Shown here piece by piece: positions 1-5,692 of a stretch of DNA of 6,922 bases (within the stretch, counting starts at the first letter, position 1; each line of letters starts with the position of its first letter). The notes beneath the pieces are model-generated. The model was not told the origin of the DNA. It worked only from the letters and a program-made list of their open reading frames with translations, and made no database searches. Made by a program: the position numbers and the translations under genes. The DNA comes from Planctomycetota bacterium (lineage in GTDB: Bacteria; Planctomycetota; SZUA-567; H5-PLA8; CALKMO01). Where the stretch lies: assembly GCA_026417845.1 (NCBI GenBank), contig JAOACM010000244.1, positions 1-6,922 on the forward strand, read 5' to 3'.

Positions 1-3
1 CGC

Positions 4-36
4 TCGTCGGCAGCGTCAGATGTGTATAAGAGACAG
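4..36 (+). other. Illumina Nextera read-1 transposase adapter (synthetic contamination)
   Basis: The bases read TCGTCGGCAGCGTC followed directly by AGATGTGTATAAGAGACAG. These are the Nextera read-1 tail and the 19-bp Tn5 mosaic end, matched without error. This is library-preparation DNA left untrimmed at a contig end and is not part of the organism. Reading frames that start in it give the tell-tale false peptides MCIRDR and MYKRQ. The three bases before it (1-3) are also suspect. Everything left of about 37 should be ignored biologically. Confidence 0.98.
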
Positions 37-545
37 GGGTTTCGCCGCCGAGGCAGTCGCTCGATCCCATGCGCCGCTTCCTGGTCAGGGCGGACCTGGC
101 CGCCCCAGTCAGGACTGGCGGATTGGATCTTGCCGATGTTGCCGTATCGGTTCCGGACCCAGGCGCGGAGTTCGGCGGCGGCGAAGACGTGGCAGGAAGC
201 GTTGACCCGGTGAGGGGCGGACGGACCGATGCGCGAGGCAGGGGCGCTGAGGTGCCGGGCGTAACGGTGGACAGCCCGCCGGTGCGGACATTTTATGTGG
301 AGCCTGTCTACCCCGAGGCGGCGAGACGGCTGGGCGTGGAAGGCTGGGTGGAGGTGGAGTTCGCCGTCGGGACGGACGGGCGGGTTTCGGATGCAAGGGT
401 CCTCCGCTCAAGCGGCGGAGGACGGCTGGACGAAGCGGCGCTCGCCGCCATCCGCCGCTGGATGTTCCGGCCGGCGCTTCGCGGCGGCAGACCGGTCCCG
501 GCCACATGCGCCGTAAGGGTCGTGTTCAGACTGGAGGATCGGTAA
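37..545 (+). CDS. TonB-family energy transducer, C-terminal part (5' truncated by contig edge)
   Basis: TonB proteins are anchored in the inner membrane, span the periplasm and pass proton-motive force from ExbB/ExbD to outer-membrane transporters. The frame is open from the end of the adapter (first full codon at 39) to the TAA at 543-545; the only upstream in-frame stop (27-29) lies inside the adapter, so the real start is off the contig. The first ATG (69) has no visible signal anchor after it and is probably internal. The last 80 or so residues form a TonB C-terminal domain: the family's Y-P-x-x-A-x-x-x-G-x-x-G-x-V core appears as VYPEAARRLGVEGWVEV, followed by VGTDGRVSDARVLRSSG, a helix LDEAALAAIRRW, then MFRPALRGGRPV and a closing VRVVF strand. 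The preceding ~75 residues are Gly/Asp/Val-rich and look like a periplasmic linker, without the Pro/Lys repeats of enterobacterial TonB. The missing N-terminus should hold one membrane helix, and exbB/exbD may lie upstream. The family call is firm; the exact partner is unknown. Confidence 0.85.
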
Positions 546-623
546 GGTGGGGCGCCCGTCAGCTTCCCGCGCGCGCGTCTGGAACCGCGCCGGATGTCCG
601 ATCGCTCACGCTGCCGCGGAGAT

Positions 624-706
624 GGAGCCTGTCCAGAAACCTCCGGACGGGAGAGGGGGCGGCCTGGATCCCAAAGCTCCGCGCCCAGGGTTCTTTGACA
701 GGCTCC
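624..706. repeat. Palindromic repeat, copy A (tandem cluster A-D)
   Basis: The left arm GGAGCCTGTCCAGAAAC (624-640) pairs with the right arm GTTCTTTGACAGGCTCC (690-706): 14 of 17 positions are complementary, with the outer ten perfect. The loop region contains GGATCCC (667-673), which is also found inside copy F. The element lies 78 bp downstream of the tonB stop. A REP-like 3' stem-loop or a small non-autonomous mobile element are both possible. Confidence 0.75.
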
Positions 707-707
707 T

Positions 708-814
708 GGAGCCTGTTGTCCGGAGGATGCGCATCACCGGGCGCCTGCAGCTTCCGGACGACTCAGGCAGGACGCTGCCGAAACCCTGGTCGCCGCGGAA
801 GTTCAGGGACAGGC
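708..814. repeat. Palindromic repeat, copy B (tandem cluster A-D)
   Basis: It begins one base after copy A with GGAGCCTGT (708-716) and ends in GGGACAGGC (806-814), so the tips are inverted. The arms are more diverged than in copy A. Its right half, GAAACCCTGGTCGCCGCGGA at 780-799, matches 17 of 20 bases of 6836-6855 in copy G, in the same orientation. That match is the best direct evidence that distant copies share descent. Confidence 0.6.
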
Positions 815-818
815 GCTT

Positions 819-897
819 GGAGCCTATCCAGCTTCCCCGGCGTATTAGATTCCCGAGGCGTACCGTCAGATTGGAGCGGAGGTTTTTGAACAAGCTC
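819..897. repeat. Palindromic repeat, copy C (tandem cluster A-D)
   Basis: The left tip GGAGCCTATCCAG (819-831) and the right arm GGTTTTTGAACAAGCTC (881-897) are imperfect inverses of each other and carry the same tip consensus as the other copies. The right arm resembles that of copy E (GGAGGTTTCTGGATAAGCTC). Pairing is weaker than in copies A, D and E. Confidence 0.55.
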
Positions 898-899
898 TT

Positions 900-983
900 G
901 GAGCATGTCCGAAAACTTGCCGTCGTGAAGTTTGCGGCTCTGCGTTTTCGGCTTCGTGGCGGTAAGTTTTTGGACAGGTACTT
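900..983. repeat. Palindromic repeat, copy D (tandem cluster A-D)
   Basis: The left arm has TGTCCGAAAACTTGCCG (906-922) and the right arm CGGTAAGTTTTTGGACA (960-976). These are inverted complements with two differences, giving a stem of about 17 bp. Copy D follows copy C after two bases and closes the cluster. Confidence 0.65.
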
Positions 984-1266
984 ATCCGGTACGCGAGCAG
1001 AATGCGATGCCCTTGGACGGAAGGGAGATTTACCCGGGAGGCGAGGAGGTATATCCCTGCTCTTCAGAGAGAACCCGCATTCGCCGGATAGCTTTTTCTG
1101 CGGTTTTTACCCCGAGCGACTTTCAGAGAGCGCCGGATGCAGGCCTGCGCGCGCCCTCTCCGCAAGCGCCCATCGCGGCCCATCCGACGGCCGCCCCCGC
1201 AGGCCAACATCGAAACCGGCTCCCGGCGCGCCGGTCCTCGCCCTCGCCCACGCACGCCGCCTCCGG

Positions 1267-2625
1267 GTGCTGGCGGCTGTCTTCGTCCTCGCGGCCGTAT
1301 GGATGGGCGGGGTCTCCTCGCGCGCGGAGGACGGAAGAAACGCGGACGGCCGCGCGTCGCGGGGGGCGGCGGGGAAAGAAAACGGGAAGGGAAGGGCGAA
1401 CAGACGGGAAGAGACCGTACAGATAGAGCACATCGAGGCGGAGGCCGTCAGACAGGCACAGAAGGTCTGGAAGGAGGATCCGAAGGCCGCCGAGAGGATA
1501 CTTGAGGAACGCTTGGCGGTAAGGCGCGCTCCCGCCGTCCTGTTCCAGATGGGTGTCTTCAAGGCGCGTGGCGGGGACGAGGCATCGGCCATCGCGCTCT
1601 TCCGGGAAGTTCTGGGGGTGGATCCGGACTTCCCCGGAGCGAGGAAAAATCTGGGCAGGCTGCTGGCGGCTTCACGCCGGTACGAGGATGCCGCGGAGCA
1701 TCTGCGGAAGGGGATAGCCGTTGAGGGTCCGGATGCCGATTCGGCCGCGGCGCTAGGACAATGTTACCTGGCGATGGGAAAGCCCGCGCCGGCCGAGACC
1801 GCCATCCGCTGGGCGCAGGTCCAGAAGCCGGACGATCCGGGACTCCACGCGATGCTGGCCCGCGCCCTGTACGAACAGGGGAGATTCGCGGAATGCGAGG
1901 CGGCGGCGCGCGCGGCGCTCTCCGCCGATCCTCTCAACGAAACTTCCTGGCGGCTGCTCGCCAACGCCCGCGTATCCGGCGGAAGGGCAGCCGAAGCCGC
2001 GGACGCGCTCGAGGCGCTGCTACTGGTCCGCGGCGCAGACGTGCCTGACGTCCTGTGGACGCTCGGAGACCTTTACCTGACGGAAGGCATGCCGAGACCT
2101 GCTGCATCAGCGTATGAGAGGGCTCTGGCGGCCGGGAAGCCGCCGGCCGACCGGCTCCGCTCGATGGCCCGGGCATTTCTTGCTGCCGGCGATCTTGCGC
2201 GCGCGGAACGATTCGCCGGGCTGGCCCTGGAAACCTCACCGGACGACGCGGTCGCACTGATCGTAAAGGCGCACTGCGCGCGAGAGAGAGGCGACATCAG
2301 GACTGCGAAGGAAGCCTATGCCAGAGCCTCGGCGGCCAATCCGCTGTGCGGCGAGGCGCTGCTGGCGCTCGGCGATATTGCCTTGGAGGAGAAGCGATAT
2401 CCGGAGGCGCTTGCGCATTACAGATCAGCGCGCTGCATAGCCGGTTTCGAGGAGGCGGCGCTCAGGGCTGAGGCCGATGCCCTCCTCAGGGAAGAACGGC
2501 TGGCCGAGGCGATGGATGTTCTCGATCGCATCCGCACCATCCGGCCCGATCCGCGGGTTGACGCGCTTGTCAGGGAGGTGCGGTTACGCATGAGGCGGGA
2601 GGCCGGCACAGAAGCAGGGCCGTGA
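1267..2625 (+). CDS. Exported tetratricopeptide-repeat (TPR) protein; start uncertain
   Basis: TPR proteins form helical solenoids that bind other proteins; nothing here indicates an enzyme. The start used is the first in-frame GTG next to the hydrophobic segment. From it, residues 1-20 are an Ala/Val/Leu-rich core (LAAVFVLAAVWMGGV) ending in S-R-A before Glu-Asp, a plausible signal peptidase I site. The basic n-region (HARRLR) lies just upstream, so the true start is probably earlier, but no ATG, GTG or TTG occurs in this frame between 970 and 1267. Residues ~22-50 are charged and low-complexity. From ~90 to the end I count about ten degenerate 34-residue TPR units with the usual small-residue and tyrosine positions, for example LHAMLARALYEQGRFAECEA, LWTLGDLYLTEGMP and LLALGDIALEEKRYPEALAH. 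The stop is TGA (2623-2625). The gene follows tonB on the same strand, consistent with a role beside a Ton system, but about 720 bp of repeats and unassigned DNA separate them, so co-transcription is unproven. The TPR identity is firm; start and role are not. Confidence 0.85.
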   Translation: MLAAVFVLAAVWMGGVSSRAEDGRNADGRASRGAAGKENGKGRANRREETVQIEHIEAEAVRQAQKVWKEDPKAAERILEERLAVRRAPAVLFQMGVFKARGGDEASAIALFREVLGVDPDFPGARKNLGRLLAASRRYEDAAEHLRKGIAVEGPDADSAAALGQCYLAMGKPAPAETAIRWAQVQKPDDPGLHAMLARALYEQGRFAECEAAARAALSADPLNETSWRLLANARVSGGRAAEAADALEALLLVRGADVPDVLWTLGDLYLTEGMPRPAASAYERALAAGKPPADRLRSMARAFLAAGDLARAERFAGLALETSPDDAVALIVKAHCARERGDIRTAKEAYARASAANPLCGEALLALGDIALEEKRYPEALAHYRSARCIAGFEEAALRAEADALLREERLAEAMDVLDRIRTIRPDPRVDALVREVRLRMRREAGTEAGP

Positions 2626-2660
2626 TGCGGAATCCGACGATTGTGTGCCTTCTCATAGTA

Positions 2661-2744
2661 AGAGCCTGTCTAAAAAACTCCTGCGGCGGCCAGGGCTTCC
2701 GCAGCGGGGCACCAGATCCGGCCGGAGGTTTCTGGATAAGCTCT
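2661..2744. repeat. Palindromic repeat, copy E (downstream of TPR gene)
   Basis: The left arm starts AGAGCCTGTCTAAAAAACTCC at 2661; the right arm GGAGGTTTCTGGATAAGCTCT ends at 2744. Its reverse complement is AGAGCTTATCCAGAAACCTCC, so about 16 of 21 positions pair. It sits 35 bp after the TPR stop codon, where a 3' mRNA stem-loop would lie. There is no T-run after it, so it is not a standard intrinsic terminator. Confidence 0.75.
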
Positions 2745-2840
2745 AATCGTTTGCCGGGTTCAGGCTGGGGGGTGCTACTCGTGATGGTGCACCCGAGCTG
2801 AACAGCGATAGCGCTTCCCATGTACCCAGCGCCCACGTCC

Positions 2841-3066
2841 CTGTGCCCCGCATACATACGAGGCGGCAAACAGTTACATCCCTCGAATCTGGCGGATCGC
2901 CGCCCGGGACGTCGTCCCCCGGTTTCCGGGACGGCGGACGTAATTGTTTGCCGCTCTCAGGCAGCGGCTGCTATTGATAGCGCGCGAACCGAAGCGGCAA
3001 CAGCGCGCCACTAACGGACCTGCTCCACCCGCTGTGCCCCGACATCAGGGGGTGGCAAACAATTAC
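2841..3066. repeat. Three-copy motif GGCAAACARTTAC (two direct, one inverted)
   Basis: Copies are GGCAAACAGTTAC at 2865-2877 (plus), GTAATTGTTTGCC at 2940-2952 (inverted) and GGCAAACAATTAC at 3054-3066 (plus). Both direct copies are preceded by CTGTGCCCCG (2841-2850 and 3032-3041) at a gap of 12-14 bp, so the repeated unit is about 36 bp. The first two copies can pair as a 13-bp stem with one G-T wobble or mismatch around a GC-rich loop. The last copy ends 10 bp before the ymdB-like stop codon. Function is unknown; possibilities include a dispersed repeat, a protein-binding array, or a structured 3' region for either gene. Confidence 0.6.
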
Positions 3067-3076
3067 CGGCGGACCA

Positions 3077-3889
3077 TTACTCCTCAGGCGCGCCGGGATC
3101 CGGAACGAACGGGATGTGCAGGCGTCGTATGCTCAGGGCCGTGCCGCTGTCTCTGTCCGAGGTGATCTCGATCCCGCTCAGCCGCACGTCCCCGGTGGCC
3201 ACATCATAGTGGGTCGGGACGCCGGTACGGAACTTCTTGAGCACGGCCTCCTTGACCCGGCCGATGACCGAATCGTAGGGCCCTGTCATGCCGAGGTCGG
3301 TTATGTAGGCTGTTCCGCCCGGCAGGATGCGCTCATCGGCGGTCTGGATGTGGGTGTGCGTCCCGAATACGCACGTGACGCGGCCGTCCAGGTGCCATCC
3401 CATGGCGATCTTCTCGCTGGTGGCCTCGGCATGCATGTCCACCAGTACGAGGCGCGTCTGGGGCCCGATCTCGGCCAGTATGCGGTCGGCCGTTTTGAAC
3501 GGGCAGCAATGGGGTTCCATGAAGATGCGCCCCTGAAGGTTGATGACGGCGAAGCGGATGCCGTTGCGGGACGTATATACGCCGTAGCCCCGACCGACCG
3601 CCTGCGCCGGCATGTTGGCGGGGCGGAGTATGCGGGGTTCGTCGAGGCAGCCTACATACTCCTTGTTGCGGAAGAAGTGATCTCCCGTCGTGATGACGTC
3701 GGCGCCCGCGACCAGGAGCTTTTTGGCGATAGAAAGCGATATGCCGGAGCCGCCGGCGGCGTTCTCCCCGTTGACCACTACGATATCGAAGGAAGATTCC
3801 TGGATGAGCTTCGGTATCAGGCGCGTCGCGGCGGCCCTGCCCGGCCGGCCGACGATGTCGCCTAGTATCATGATCCTGGCGGTCGGCAC
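3077..3889 (-). CDS. ymdB: YmdB-family (TIGR00282-type) metallophosphoesterase
   Basis: YmdB proteins are cytoplasmic binuclear-metal phosphodiesterases; in Bacillus subtilis YmdB cleaves 2',3'-cyclic nucleotides and affects biofilm and motility decisions. The GTG start at 3889 is fixed by AAAGGAG at 3897-3903 with a 7-base spacer, giving 270 residues, close to the usual ~265. Motifs in order: GDIVGRPGR (Asp11), VVNGENAAGG (Glu42, Asn43), TTGDHFF (Asp70, His71), VDMHAE (His153) and GTHTHIQT (His178, His180). Each is offset by +3 from the B. subtilis ligands D8, E39, N40, N67, H68, H150, H175 and H177 as I recall them, so the whole site aligns without gaps. The one change is Asn67 to Asp70 (GNH becomes GDH), with Phe where Trp is common two residues on. 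The gene lies 225 bp downstream of rny on the same strand, the order known from Firmicutes. A frame extending upstream to 3952 lacks a matching ribosome site. Family call firm; substrate inferred. Confidence 0.93.
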   Translation of the reverse strand: MPTARIMILGDIVGRPGRAAATRLIPKLIQESSFDIVVVNGENAAGGSGISLSIAKKLLVAGADVITTGDHFFRNKEYVGCLDEPRILRPANMPAQAVGRGYGVYTSRNGIRFAVINLQGRIFMEPHCCPFKTADRILAEIGPQTRLVLVDMHAEATSEKIAMGWHLDGRVTCVFGTHTHIQTADERILPGGTAYITDLGMTGPYDSVIGRVKEAVLKKFRTGVPTHYDVATGDVRLSGIEITSDRDSGTALSIRRLHIPFVPDPGAPEE

Positions 3890-3896
3890 CTCATCG

Positions 3897-3903
3897 CTCC
3901 TTT
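3897..3903 (-). promoter_or_regulatory. Shine-Dalgarno site that sets the ymdB start
   Basis: On the minus strand the sequence is AAAGGAG, seven bases before GTG (3889-3887). An ATG overlapping the spacer (GCGATGAGG) is out of frame with the protein. The GTG start puts the conserved GDIVGRPGR motif at residues 10-18, as expected for the family. Confidence 0.85.
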
Positions 3904-3977
3904 CCGGCAGCCGGTTGGCGGACCGGCCTGGATGCTGTCCCCGTCCCGGCACATATCAGCCGGCGGCAGAGATACCT

Positions 3978-4113
3978 GGAGCCTGTCCAGCCCGCGGACG
4001 CGAAGGGAGCACCCCCCAGGATCCCGACCGTCCACCGGCATTCCGACGTCCCCGTACGTAGAGGGAGGCAACACCGAGCCCCGATCTCCGGGCCAGGGGT
4101 TCCGGGACAGGCC
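3978..4113. repeat. Palindromic repeat, copy F (between rny and ymdB)
   Basis: The left tip GGAGCCTGTCC (3978-3988) is inverted relative to the right tip GGACAGGCC (4105-4113). The interior carries GGATCCC (4019-4025) and CCAGGGGTTCC (4093-4103), resembling copy A. At about 135 bp it is longer than most copies, with extra sequence between the arms. Read along the rny mRNA, the repeat starts one base after the TAA stop. It fills most of the 225-bp gap before ymdB. Apart from the ymdB ribosome site I see nothing else in that gap. Confidence 0.65.
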
Positions 4114-4114
4114 T

Positions 4115-5677
4115 TTACCTGGCATACTCGATGAAGCGCGACTCGCGTATCAGCGTCACCTTCACCTCGCCGGGATATTCCAGCTCCTCCTCTATCTTCT
4201 TGGCTATGTCGCGTGCGATTCTCGCGCAATCCTTGTCCGAAAGCTTGTCGGCCCTGGCCATCACCCTGACCTCGCGGCCGGCCTGTATGGCGAACGCCTT
4301 CTCTATCCCTTCGTTCGAGGATGCTATCTCCTCCAGGCGTTCCATACGCTTGATGTACTTCTCGAGCGATTCGCGCCGCGCCCCGGGCCGCGAGGCGGAC
4401 AGGCTGTCGGCTATCTGGCATATGATGGGATAAAGGCTGTGTATCTCCATGTCCCCGTGATGTCCGCCTATGGACTCGATCACCTCCTGCCGTTCTTCGC
4501 ACTGTCTGGCGATCTCCATGCCTATCTGTGGATGCGTACCCTCGGTTTCCTGATCCGCGGCCTTCCCTATGTCGTGAAGGAGGGCGCAGCGCCTGGCGAG
4601 GTTGACGTCCAGTTTCATTTCGGCCGCGAGGGCTGCGGCTATATGGGCGCATTCGACGACGTGCTGAAGGATGTTCTGGCCGTAGGACGATCTGTACCTC
4701 AGGCGGCCGATCATGGTTACGAGCTTCGGATGAATGTTTCGGATGCCGAGATCGGCGCATACCTTCCGGCCGGTCTGTTCTATTATCTCATTGATTTCGC
4801 TTTCGGACTTGGCGACCATCTCCTCGATCCTGGCAGGATGGATCCGTCCGTCGCTGACCAGTTTCTGCATTGCGGCCCTGGCCACCTCGCGACGCACCGG
4901 ATCGAATCCCGACACTACGACCACGCCGGGAGTATCGTCAACTATAACATCCACTCCTGTAGCCTTTTCGAAGGCCCGGATGTTCCGTCCTTCGCGCCCT
5001 ATGATGCGTCCCTTCATTTCATCCGATGGGAGATCTATAGTCGAAACGGTGGCCTCGGCCACGGCATCCGTCGCTATCCGCTGGATCACATCGAGAATCA
5101 CCTTCCTGGCCTCGGCATCGGCATTTTCCCGCGCCCGCTTGATGGCCCGTGCGGAAAGTTCTGCTATTTCCCTGGCGCTTTCGGCCTCGATACGCTCCAG
5201 GAGCATCTGTTTTGCCTGTTCAGTGGATAGTCCTGATATCCGCGACAGTTTTTCCCTCTCCTCGGCCGCCAGCTTTTCTACCTCTGCCCTCCGGGCCTCG
5301 GCTTCTTTCAGTATCTCCATCCGCCGCTGCTCCAGCTTCGTGAGCTCGGCTTCCTTCTGCTCCACCTGGCGTAATCTCTGCTCGACCAGATCCTCGCGCC
5401 TCTCGATTTTCTTCTCCGCCCTCCTTATTTCCTCCCTGGAATTGCGTATCTCCTTCTCCAGTTCCTGCCTGGCCTTCAGGCATTCCTCGGTGGCCGCAGC
5501 TTTCGCCTTCGCTACCTCGGCGCGTCCTTCCTCGATTATCCTCGCCTTTATCGCCTCAGCCTCCGCTTTTATCGCATCCCTGTTCTTCTCCTCACCCCGC
5601 CTGCGCACCATGTGTGCCGCCATCGCTCCGCCAGCGCAGCCGATGGCGAACCCGATCGCAACGAGCAGAAAATCCAT
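4115..5677 (-). CDS. rny: Ribonuclease Y (membrane-anchored endoribonuclease)
   Basis: RNase Y is an endonuclease that starts mRNA decay at the inner face of the membrane, working with other degradosome enzymes. The ATG at 5677 follows AAAGGAGG (5685-5692) by seven bases, giving 520 residues, the length of the B. subtilis enzyme. Residues 2-24 are a single N-terminal membrane helix (DFLLVAIGFAIGCAGGAMAA) followed by basic MVRRR. Residues ~28-205 are a long charged coiled coil rich in Glu, Lys, Arg and Ala, used for dimerisation. A KH RNA-binding domain follows, with its GxxG-type loop in KGRIIGREGRNIRAFE (222-237). The HD hydrolase domain runs from ~335 to 430, with His339, the catalytic pair His368-Asp369 in LLHDIGKA and GGHHGD at 404-409; His368/Asp369 are the B. 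subtilis active-site numbers. The C-terminal block (AARPGARRE-like, IQAGREVRV, EELEYPGEVKVT) is conserved. The stop is TAA at 4117-4115. All catalytic features are present, so the enzyme should be active. A copy of the palindromic repeat lies directly downstream, then ymdB. Confidence 0.97.
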   Translation of the reverse strand: MDFLLVAIGFAIGCAGGAMAAHMVRRRGEEKNRDAIKAEAEAIKARIIEEGRAEVAKAKAAATEECLKARQELEKEIRNSREEIRRAEKKIERREDLVEQRLRQVEQKEAELTKLEQRRMEILKEAEARRAEVEKLAAEEREKLSRISGLSTEQAKQMLLERIEAESAREIAELSARAIKRARENADAEARKVILDVIQRIATDAVAEATVSTIDLPSDEMKGRIIGREGRNIRAFEKATGVDVIVDDTPGVVVVSGFDPVRREVARAAMQKLVSDGRIHPARIEEMVAKSESEINEIIEQTGRKVCADLGIRNIHPKLVTMIGRLRYRSSYGQNILQHVVECAHIAAALAAEMKLDVNLARRCALLHDIGKAADQETEGTHPQIGMEIARQCEERQEVIESIGGHHGDMEIHSLYPIICQIADSLSASRPGARRESLEKYIKRMERLEEIASSNEGIEKAFAIQAGREVRVMARADKLSDKDCARIARDIAKKIEEELEYPGEVKVTLIRESRFIEYAR

Positions 5678-5684
5678 CGGGCGG

Positions 5685-5692
5685 CCTCCTTT
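5685..5692 (-). promoter_or_regulatory. Strong Shine-Dalgarno site that sets the rny start
   Basis: AAAGGAGG on the minus strand lies seven bases before ATG 5677-5675. The frame can be extended to 5761, but the extra 28 residues (with PHPYLF-like, non-conserved content) would precede the membrane helix and have no comparable ribosome site. The 5677 start places the helix at the very N-terminus, as in known RNase Y. Confidence 0.9.

Larger units (their letters stand above)
546..1266. other. Gene-poor stretch between tonB and the TPR gene
   Basis: About half of this stretch (624-983) is a run of four imperfect palindromes, listed separately. The rest shows no recognisable gene. The plus-strand frame that ends in the TPR gene stays open from a GTG at 547, one base after the tonB stop. 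Its translation across 547-983 is Arg/Pro/Leu-rich, has no domain character and simply reads through the palindromes, so I treat it as chance openness in GC-rich DNA. At 984-1266 the same frame encodes Pro/Arg/Ala-rich sequence of uncertain status. A strong AGGAGG lies at 1044-1049 but no ATG, GTG or TTG in the TPR frame follows it at a usable distance. Confidence 0.6.
2626..3076. other. Convergent intergenic region with two kinds of repeats
   Basis: This 451-bp stretch lies between the 3' ends of the TPR gene (plus) and the ymdB-like gene (minus). It holds palindromic repeat copy E at 2661-2744 and three copies of GGCAAACARTTAC at 2865-3066. I see no protein gene; the short frames here do not resemble proteins. 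Neither strand shows a classic GC stem followed by a T-run, so no intrinsic terminator can be assigned, although one would be expected between convergent genes. Confidence 0.65.

Noticed and set aside
20..213. Two small plus-strand frames starting MCIRDRG and MYKRQG
   Set aside because: Both begin inside the Nextera adapter; they are classic contamination artefacts.
2661..2744. Intrinsic terminator of the TPR gene
   Set aside because: The stem-loop position fits, but no T-run follows the right arm on the plus strand, and its sequence belongs to the dispersed repeat family.
2841..3066. Integron attC site or CRISPR-like array
   Set aside because: Core-site sequences do not match attC, the copies are few, unevenly spaced and not all in one orientation, and no cas or integrase gene is present.
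3116..3865. Plus-strand frame of 249 codons
   Set aside because: Antisense shadow of the ymdB-like gene, whose full motif set is on the minus strand.
3890..3952. Upstream extension of ymdB to an ATG at 3952
   Set aside because: The added 21 residues precede the conserved GDIVG start region, while GTG 3889 has an ideally placed AAAGGAG.
3932..5230. Long plus-strand frame (432 codons)
   Set aside because: Antisense to rny, crosses repeat copy F, and has no ribosome site or recognisable motif.
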